From: a virus
Strand: one strand, 5' to 3'
DNA: 34,647 nt
IMG/VR virus record: IMGVR_UViG_3300030329_004577
Span: 1 to 34,647 of that record
Shown: positions 29,392 to 34,647 of the stretch, piece by piece
Layout: the number at the start of each line of letters is the position of its first letter
How positions within the stretch are numbered: the stretch's first letter is position 1
Made by a program: the position numbers and the translations under genes
Notes under the pieces: model-generated
Told to the model about the DNA's origin: nothing
Databases searched by the model: none
The model's input: the letters and a program-made list of their open reading frames with translations, nothing else

Positions 29392-29654
29392 TACTCATCC
29401 TTTCGGTCTTCAAACAATTTTCCAAGCCCTGCAGAAACTGGTATGGTCAAAACAGCCAGGGCAGTTAATAAACCTTCAATTGAATCTAATGTTTCCTTCG
29501 ATGATGTTGCCGACCAGATTATTCTTGTTGCGAGAACGAGCCAGGTAATAACAACCGGAGTGAAAATAATTAGTCTCAACAGCTCCGAACCGCTCAAGGT
29601 GACTTTATTCTTATCTCCGTTGCCGTTACCTGGTTTCTTTTCCTCCTCAGTCAC
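29391..29654 (-). CDS. Holin-like two-span membrane protein (87 aa)
   Basis: A charged cytosolic start M-T-E-E-E-K-K-P-G-N-G-N-G leads to two hydrophobic segments (LLRLIIFTPVVITWLVLATR and GLLTALAVLTIPVSAGLG) and an acidic tail (F-E-D-R-K-D-E). Topology and location after the tail fibre fit a class II holin. No endolysin is next to it. The ATG is 11 bases after the upstream stop. Confidence 0.6.
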   Translation of the reverse strand: MTEEEKKPGNGNGDKNKVTLSGSELLRLIIFTPVVITWLVLATRIIWSATSSKETLDSIEGLLTALAVLTIPVSAGLGKLFEDRKDE

Positions 29655-29665
29655 CGCTTACTCAC

Positions 29666-29908
29666 TCAACTCACAGATTCCGCTATTATTTCGGCATCAT
29701 GAACTACGCCGTTGCTGTTTCTTAATTTATCCAGTTCAGCTCCTTGCTTTGTAATGACAACCTGATACCGAATATTGTCGAATCGAGTAGCAATCAATGG
29801 GTCGCTTTGAAGCAAGGCATTAATACATTGGTTCAAATCTTCCTGCGTCAATTGCTCAAGAGATTCCTTGACGAAATTTCTCTGTTCTTGTGGTTGCTCT
29901 TGTGTCAT
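29666..29908 (-). CDS. Small helical late protein (80 aa)
   Basis: MTQEQPQEQRNFVKESLEQL ... IAESVS. Rich in Gln and Glu, mainly helical (QLTQEDLNQCINALLQSDPL). No family recognised. The ATG overlaps the upstream TAA (TAATG-type junction), and the position after the fibre suggests a tail or lysis accessory. Confidence 0.55.
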   Translation of the reverse strand: MTQEQPQEQRNFVKESLEQLTQEDLNQCINALLQSDPLIATRFDNIRYQVVITKQGAELDKLRNSNGVVHDAEIIAESVS

Positions 29909-30165
29909 TATTCAGCCGCCGTAAAGGTTGGAGTTGATGGTTTAGCCGCTTCAGTTATCTGTTTTTCAGCCGCATGGATAATTCCATTAGCCGCCGAGTT
30001 CGCAATATGTACCGAATACGTTGCGTCAGTGAAATCCACATCCCCTGCCACCTTTTGCTTATTCATCCAAGCAAGAGCATTAACCCTTGTCGCTGAAGGA
30101 ATTGTTGCGGTCTTTGCCGCTCCTCCTTCTACTTGAACCACGATTGTTATATCTCCTGTTGCCAT
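29908..30165 (-). CDS. Small beta-rich late protein (85 aa)
   Basis: The sequence MATGDITIVVQVEGGAAKTA, then SVHIANSAANGIIHAAEKQI, is small and beta/helix mixed, unlike any family I know. It lies six bases after the S74 fibre stop and may be a fibre chaperone or attachment subunit. Confidence 0.55.
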   Translation of the reverse strand: MATGDITIVVQVEGGAAKTATIPSATRVNALAWMNKQKVAGDVDFTDATYSVHIANSAANGIIHAAEKQITEAAKPSTPTFTAAE

Positions 30166-30171
30166 AGCTTT

Positions 30172-32976
30172 TTAGCCTCCTAATTTTTTTAATCTTTCAT
30201 CAATTTCTTTAATCGCTTGAGTAAGTAATGGGGTCAATCTTCCGTAATCAATTGACTGCGGTTGAACGTCCCCATTTTCGTCAACGGCATCTTTTATTCC
30301 AATAACAGCTTCTGGCAAAACCTCTGCTAATTCATGGGCAAAGAAACCGAACTTTTCCCTGTCAGGAATGTTTTTAAAGTTGTATTTGTATGGCTTCATC
30401 TGGTGGATTCGGTCTATTGCATCAGTAATCTCAGCCTCATTTTCTTTGAGCCTATAATCTGATGTCGTGGAGTATGTTGTGGAACTACCGTCGTGAGTTA
30501 TCTTTCCTCGTTCTGCCGAATCCGCAAATCGAATTAGACTCCTTGTCCCGCTTGCACCCTTGTTAAAGACTTCCATTGTCGGGGTCGTACTTGTTGAATG
30601 GTCTATGCCGACATAAATCGTGGATGAATTGACTAATATTCGTCTGGCTGACCCTGTTATATTGCTACCGACATGGATGCCATAGGTGTCATCTGTATCG
30701 TCTATTCCAATTGCGTAATCAACCGCATTACCGTTAAATGTAATAACTTGGTCTTCAGCACCACCGTCACCAATCCATAAACCTTCGCTCCCTGTCTGGG
30801 CGACTTGTGCGCCATTGTGATAGAGATAAACTCCACCGTATGCACAGATAATATGATTCTGGTTGCTACCATTAGCGTAAGCCTGAAAATACAAACCGCC
30901 GTCTTCTGTAGAATCAGTAACATCAATTGAGGTGGCATACATCGTTGCGTAAACGATATCTTCATCAGCAGTATTTTTTCCAATCCATCGTTGGATGCCC
31001 AGAAAATCACTATCTGCCGGACTGCCACCCACTTTCCACCAATCGAAATATGCTGAAGTGTTATCTGCATTAAAGTTCTTCAATGCGAAAGTAGGTGATG
31101 ATGAGCCAGATGATTCAACTATTACGTTTCCGTCAAAGGTCGTATTTCCTGTACTGCTTATTCGCATGGCAGTATTACTGCCAAGGCTTGTGCCTGTTCC
31201 AATGACTAACCTGTTTGCGGAATCATCAAGACCAATGTGGAAATCAACTTCGTGTCCGTCATAAATTATTGTAGCGTTATCGTCTGTGTTGGCCTCACCA
31301 AGATAGAGAGGAGCATCGGGCAACCTCATGCTTGCGTCTGTCCAATCGAATTTAATCACGTTTTTCCATCCACTACCGTCATAGGCAATAAGCCAGAAAT
31401 CTTCGTTAGTATTTCTTTTGCTCCATTCCCAATATATATGAGTGGCATCGAGTGTATCGTTACGCAACACATACCCACCATAAGAGTCATCAGCAACGTA
31501 ATTGTAGAAGTAATTGCCTGTTCCATATACATTTCCGGAGGCGTTGATATCACCTGTTACGGTTAAAGTAGAAGACGTTAATGTGGCATAAGTAGTTCCT
31601 GCAAGGTCAAAATTAAGTTGCGTGGTTCCGTCTATGGTTATCGGATATGCCGAATGAATTAAAAGCCCAACCGAGGCTCTGGTATCGTAGTCCATTAGAA
31701 TTTCAGAATATCGAGTGTCGGCAGTATTAAACGTCCAAGCAATTCCTGTAGCGTTTGTGCTAGTGGTTCCACCTTTTAGGTATACCCACTTACCGTTACC
31801 GTCTACTGTAATGTCGTCCTTAACCCTTAATGTTCCGTCTAGTTGGGTTGCCCCAGAATCTACCCATAAGGAAAAATTGTTTGTAGCCTCAGATGGGGCA
31901 TCGGCAATATAAAGGGTTGTAGCGTTGGTAATACTGCTACCACTTCCAACCGTTATGGTCGGTTCTGTCAGTTTCATAGTAGAAACTGTAGTAATAGTTT
32001 CAGATACTGCCTGAGTAGTTATAGAACCGTAAGCCACATCAACCTGAGTTAAGTAGGTTGTATCGCCTGACGCTCCAGTTACAATCGGGCGTATATCGAT
32101 ACCTGATGCCGCCGAACTAGCTCCACTACTCGTAAAAGTAGGATTAAATAATGCGGCATGAGTAGATAAGCCAGTTTTATAAAACTGAAATATACTCGTG
32201 CTACTGCTAAGAGTGGCATCCCATCCAATATTAAGACAGTCACCAGAATCGTCTAACCCTATGTGATAATCAACTGCATGGCCGTCAAAACGCAACATTG
32301 CGTCATATTCTTGACTAAGTCCAATTCTGAATATTGGAGTTGCTCCCCCAGACATACTGAATCTTCCAAGACCCTGGGTTCCGAAATACATCATATTAAT
32401 GTCGTGGTCATAAGACACAAAACCTGAGAGACTTGTATTTGCGGCATCGTGAAAGCTGACGGCTCCTACATCTGAACTTCCAGAATAGATAGTTATACCA
32501 GTATCCCCAGAACCGCCACCGACAATTAAATCGTCATAAGCAGTATTAAAACCTGTGGCAGTTGTTCCAACATTAACAGCCGTTGCGAATGTGGCAAGAT
32601 TTCCTGCCAGCTTTAGAGTTTCAACCGCATTATCTGCGGTGAAGAAACTCATCAATTGCGAGTTGGCTGTTGCGTGATGGTTGTATTCGATTCTTCCTCT
32701 GGCGGTTCCACCAGACTCAAAAATAATCTCGCTGTCCTGACCTTCGTCTGTATCGGAATTAAGAATTAAATATGCGTCATTTGCTGTAGATATAACTTCA
32801 ATCTGAGAAGCCCCAGACTGAGAGATTGTCAAATCAGCAGTCAGCGTCCCAAGATTTTTACTGTCTGTTCCTGTATGAGAATGCCCTGATGACGTATTTA
32901 ATACATCGGCTCGCAGATTGTTATACTGTGCCGCCGTTGCCAGATCGCCTGATGATACATCTGCTGAATTAGCCAT
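30172..32976 (-). CDS. Tail fibre with C-terminal S74 chaperone domain (934 aa)
   Basis: The N-terminus (MANSADVSSGDLATAAQYNN) is a short attachment region and the body is a run of beta units with recurring Y-D-G-H-E-V-D-F-H-I-G-L-D-D-S and G-N-A-V-D-Y-A-I-G-I-D-D. The last 100 residues are a peptidase S74/intramolecular chaperone: S-D-Y-R-L-K-E-N with the Ser/Lys pair near 837, then the helix LLTQAIKEIDERLKKL. It trimerises the fibre and cuts itself off. Receptor binding is the likely role. Confidence 0.92.
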   Translation of the reverse strand: MANSADVSSGDLATAAQYNNLRADVLNTSSGHSHTGTDSKNLGTLTADLTISQSGASQIEVISTANDAYLILNSDTDEGQDSEIIFESGGTARGRIEYNHHATANSQLMSFFTADNAVETLKLAGNLATFATAVNVGTTATGFNTAYDDLIVGGGSGDTGITIYSGSSDVGAVSFHDAANTSLSGFVSYDHDINMMYFGTQGLGRFSMSGGATPIFRIGLSQEYDAMLRFDGHAVDYHIGLDDSGDCLNIGWDATLSSSTSIFQFYKTGLSTHAALFNPTFTSSGASSAASGIDIRPIVTGASGDTTYLTQVDVAYGSITTQAVSETITTVSTMKLTEPTITVGSGSSITNATTLYIADAPSEATNNFSLWVDSGATQLDGTLRVKDDITVDGNGKWVYLKGGTTSTNATGIAWTFNTADTRYSEILMDYDTRASVGLLIHSAYPITIDGTTQLNFDLAGTTYATLTSSTLTVTGDINASGNVYGTGNYFYNYVADDSYGGYVLRNDTLDATHIYWEWSKRNTNEDFWLIAYDGSGWKNVIKFDWTDASMRLPDAPLYLGEANTDDNATIIYDGHEVDFHIGLDDSANRLVIGTGTSLGSNTAMRISSTGNTTFDGNVIVESSGSSSPTFALKNFNADNTSAYFDWWKVGGSPADSDFLGIQRWIGKNTADEDIVYATMYATSIDVTDSTEDGGLYFQAYANGSNQNHIICAYGGVYLYHNGAQVAQTGSEGLWIGDGGAEDQVITFNGNAVDYAIGIDDTDDTYGIHVGSNITGSARRILVNSSTIYVGIDHSTSTTPTMEVFNKGASGTRSLIRFADSAERGKITHDGSSTTYSTTSDYRLKENEAEITDAIDRIHQMKPYKYNFKNIPDREKFGFFAHELAEVLPEAVIGIKDAVDENGDVQPQSIDYGRLTPLLTQAIKEIDERLKKLGG

Positions 32977-32979
32977 AAT

Positions 32980-34647
32980 TTAACTCCATCCGAAACTGCC
33001 CCAGTAGACTTCGTTCCAATTTCCTGTTGTTTGATTTAATCCCGCTCTAGTCAGGTGAACTGTTTCTTCGACTACTGTGTTTCCGTTATAAAATTTGTAC
33101 TGATAACCGTCGATATATGAATGTCCGGTAAACCCCATGTCTGTTTCTATAACATTGACCATATCGCTCAGTCTTCTATGAACCATCTGCATCAATGTCG
33201 CCTTATCGTTATTTATTAAATCGCACCGCATTCTTAGAATCGGTTCTTTTAATTTGGTCAACATATGCTCTGCACAGGTTTGAGCATCCCCTGCTGTAGT
33301 AAAAAATGTATGTTCCCTGGACTTTTTTCTTTCACCATAAAGAGTTACTGAATCCGAATCTGCCACACGCCTCATGCCTCTGGAAGAGTTGTTTCCCTGA
33401 ACGTGGACATTGGTTTTCATCACGGTGATATACCCATTGGATGCAGAGTCATTTCTGATAGTCCAAGACGTAAATCGGCCACCGTATTTCCTCGCATTTC
33501 CTTCGGTTTTTGTGAAAGCCAGTAATGACCCCGAACCATCTGACGCTGTATTAATTTGAACTCTATCGCTTGAGGTGGGGCTAGTGACTGAACCTGTATC
33601 TCCTGCGATTCCATGAAACAGAGTGTCTGTTGTATCCCCTGTCACGGAAGATTTGGCAACAAATTCCTGAGTCTCCCCTGCGGATATAGCAATAGGTTCG
33701 TTCAGTTCCCATCCTGTAGTTCCTGCGGTAAGGCTTGAAGTTAAATTTGTCTTTGACTCCCTTGTTATAAACCCAATCTCGATTTCGTTGTAGACTCCAT
33801 CAATTCCCTCGTTATAAGAATATTGTCTGTATCCTGCATTTGTGCCGTCATAGGAATCCTTAAAAGTTCCGACAACTCTTTTATGGACTCCAGTATTTCT
33901 GTGAGTTCTCTCTTCAAAACGTAGGAACCCCCGACCGTCCACATATAAGAAACCGTCTTCTGTATCCTGCACTCTGTAAAGCGTTTCGAGAACCGTTTCA
34001 CCGTCAAGGGATTCGGCGTTCAAATATGGACTCATGCCAAGTGGGTAAGTAATCAAATAGTTATTGATAGAACTATAAATCACGTCTCCCGAATCCTGCC
34101 CCACAGGGGAAAGCATATGCCCTGCAAGGCTAGAGGTTCTTGCTTCTGACGATACATTTAACTGACCATACCCATGAGTTAATTTATAATCCTCAAACAG
34201 GTCGTATGCTTTCATATAGCAATACTGCATACCCTTTTGAGGTCGTGGTGTTATTTCTTTTAATGTTCCCTTGAACAATGGGCGAAATCCACCGAACTCA
34301 TGAAATTTTGCATCTGTGGCTCCCTGCTGAGTATAGAATCCATGCTTGGTCGCATTATCCAAAGCAGAAGCACCATCTAATTTAAAACCATGGTATGTTC
34401 CATCATTACCAGTTGAATTTGGGTAAACTTTTGCGTCATCTATGTAAAGCCGAATGGTGTCCCCATGAATCTCCGCACCGAGTTTTTTCTTAGTCCCTGA
34501 CCCCCATGTATACGAAACCTGTGAATCCGCTGTGCCTGTTCCACATAAGGAATCAGTACCGCCAATGACTTTCCTGACTTGAATGTGATTGGTCGAGACA
34601 ATAATTCGGACATATAAATAATTATTATTGTCGATATATCTCAGAAC
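32980..34647 (-). CDS. Tail tip/hub protein, C-terminal part (continues at the left end)
   Basis: The frame reads from 32980 back to the right edge and, through the 98-bp overlap, to its start at 601 (722 residues in all). Within this part lie the end of the jelly-roll-like region (GAEIHGDTIRLYIDDAKVYP), then segments such as YPLGMSPYLNAESLDGETVL, DGFLYVDGRGFLRFEERTHR and the C-terminal HLTRAGLNQTTGNWNEVYWG. It precedes the S74 fibre and follows the tape measure, so it connects tube and fibre. Confidence 0.8.
   Translation of the reverse strand, partial: VLRYIDNNNYLYVRIIVSTNHIQVRKVIGGTDSLCGTGTADSQVSYTWGSGTKKKLGAEIHGDTIRLYIDDAKVYPNSTGNDGTYHGFKLDGASALDNATKHGFYTQQGATDAKFHEFGGFRPLFKGTLKEITPRPQKGMQYCYMKAYDLFEDYKLTHGYGQLNVSSEARTSSLAGHMLSPVGQDSGDVIYSSINNYLITYPLGMSPYLNAESLDGETVLETLYRVQDTEDGFLYVDGRGFLRFEERTHRNTGVHKRVVGTFKDSYDGTNAGYRQYSYNEGIDGVYNEIEIGFITRESKTNLTSSLTAGTTGWELNEPIAISAGETQEFVAKSSVTGDTTDTLFHGIAGDTGSVTSPTSSDRVQINTASDGSGSLLAFTKTEGNARKYGGRFTSWTIRNDSASNGYITVMKTNVHVQGNNSSRGMRRVADSDSVTLYGERKKSREHTFFTTAGDAQTCAEHMLTKLKEPILRMRCDLINNDKATLMQMVHRRLSDMVNVIETDMGFTGHSYIDGYQYKFYNGNTVVEETVHLTRAGLNQTTGNWNEVYWGSFGWS
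34550..34647. repeat. Terminal direct repeat, right copy
   Basis: Identical to 3-100. Together the copies close the genome at 34,549 bp. Confidence 0.95.

Noticed and set aside
30172-32976. Several internal frames in the fibre gene
   Set aside because: The 934-aa fibre with its S74 domain explains the region; the others are shadows of repetitive codons.

Overview
The window is a complete temperate tailed-phage (siphovirus-like) genome from a bacterial host. The first and last 98 bases are the same direct repeat, and one tail gene reads in frame across that join. The molecule therefore closes to a circle of 34,549 bp (34,647 minus 98). Gene starts carry ordinary Shine-Dalgarno sites and several promoters look sigma70-like with 17-bp spacers. 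The base composition is moderately AT-rich by eye. The host is unknown, but the attachment site matches the 3' part of a tRNA-Thr(CGU) gene, so it has such a gene.

Layout. Leftward (minus) late block, read from about 17.7 kb down to 1 and through the join to 27.5 kb: a DNA-modification operon (ParB-like, DpdA-like transglycosylase, QueC, a DUF6884-like protein, QueD, QueE, phosphoribosyltransferase-FolE fusion), then TerS, TerL, a Com-like zinc ribbon and an HTH protein. Next come a portal-MuF fusion, prohead protease, HK97-type capsid, connectors, two paralogous tail tube proteins, tail chaperones with a -1 frameshift signal, tape measure, tail tip, an S74 tail fibre, small membrane proteins and a thermonuclease. 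A three-gene rightward cassette (10.6-11.3 kb) sits inside this block. The attP site lies at 17.88-17.93 kb between the modification operon and the integrase. The integrase and a CI-like HTH gene run leftward at 18.0-20.2 kb.

Rightward early block (21.0-27.5 kb): a MerR/Xis-like regulator, an unknown acidic-linker protein, a winged-helix replication initiator with iterons and an AT-rich tandem repeat inside its gene (lambda O-like origin), a DnaC-type helicase loader, a VRR-NUC nuclease, several very small genes, a C5-cytosine methyltransferase with a long overlapping second frame, and an excisionase-like protein. A 62-codon Cro-like gene points backwards inside this block, apparently transcribed without a leader.

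How it works together. FolE, QueD, QueE and QueC would make preQ0 from GTP, and the DpdA-like enzyme would exchange it for guanine in phage DNA. The DUF6884-like protein may further change the base, and the C5 methyltransferase adds a second modification layer. A dyad, GTAACA-N3-TGTTAC, overlaps the -10 of the second early promoter and of the promoter of the small cassette. A one-mismatch copy overlaps the promoter of the 62-aa Cro-like gene. These form a small coordinated switch.
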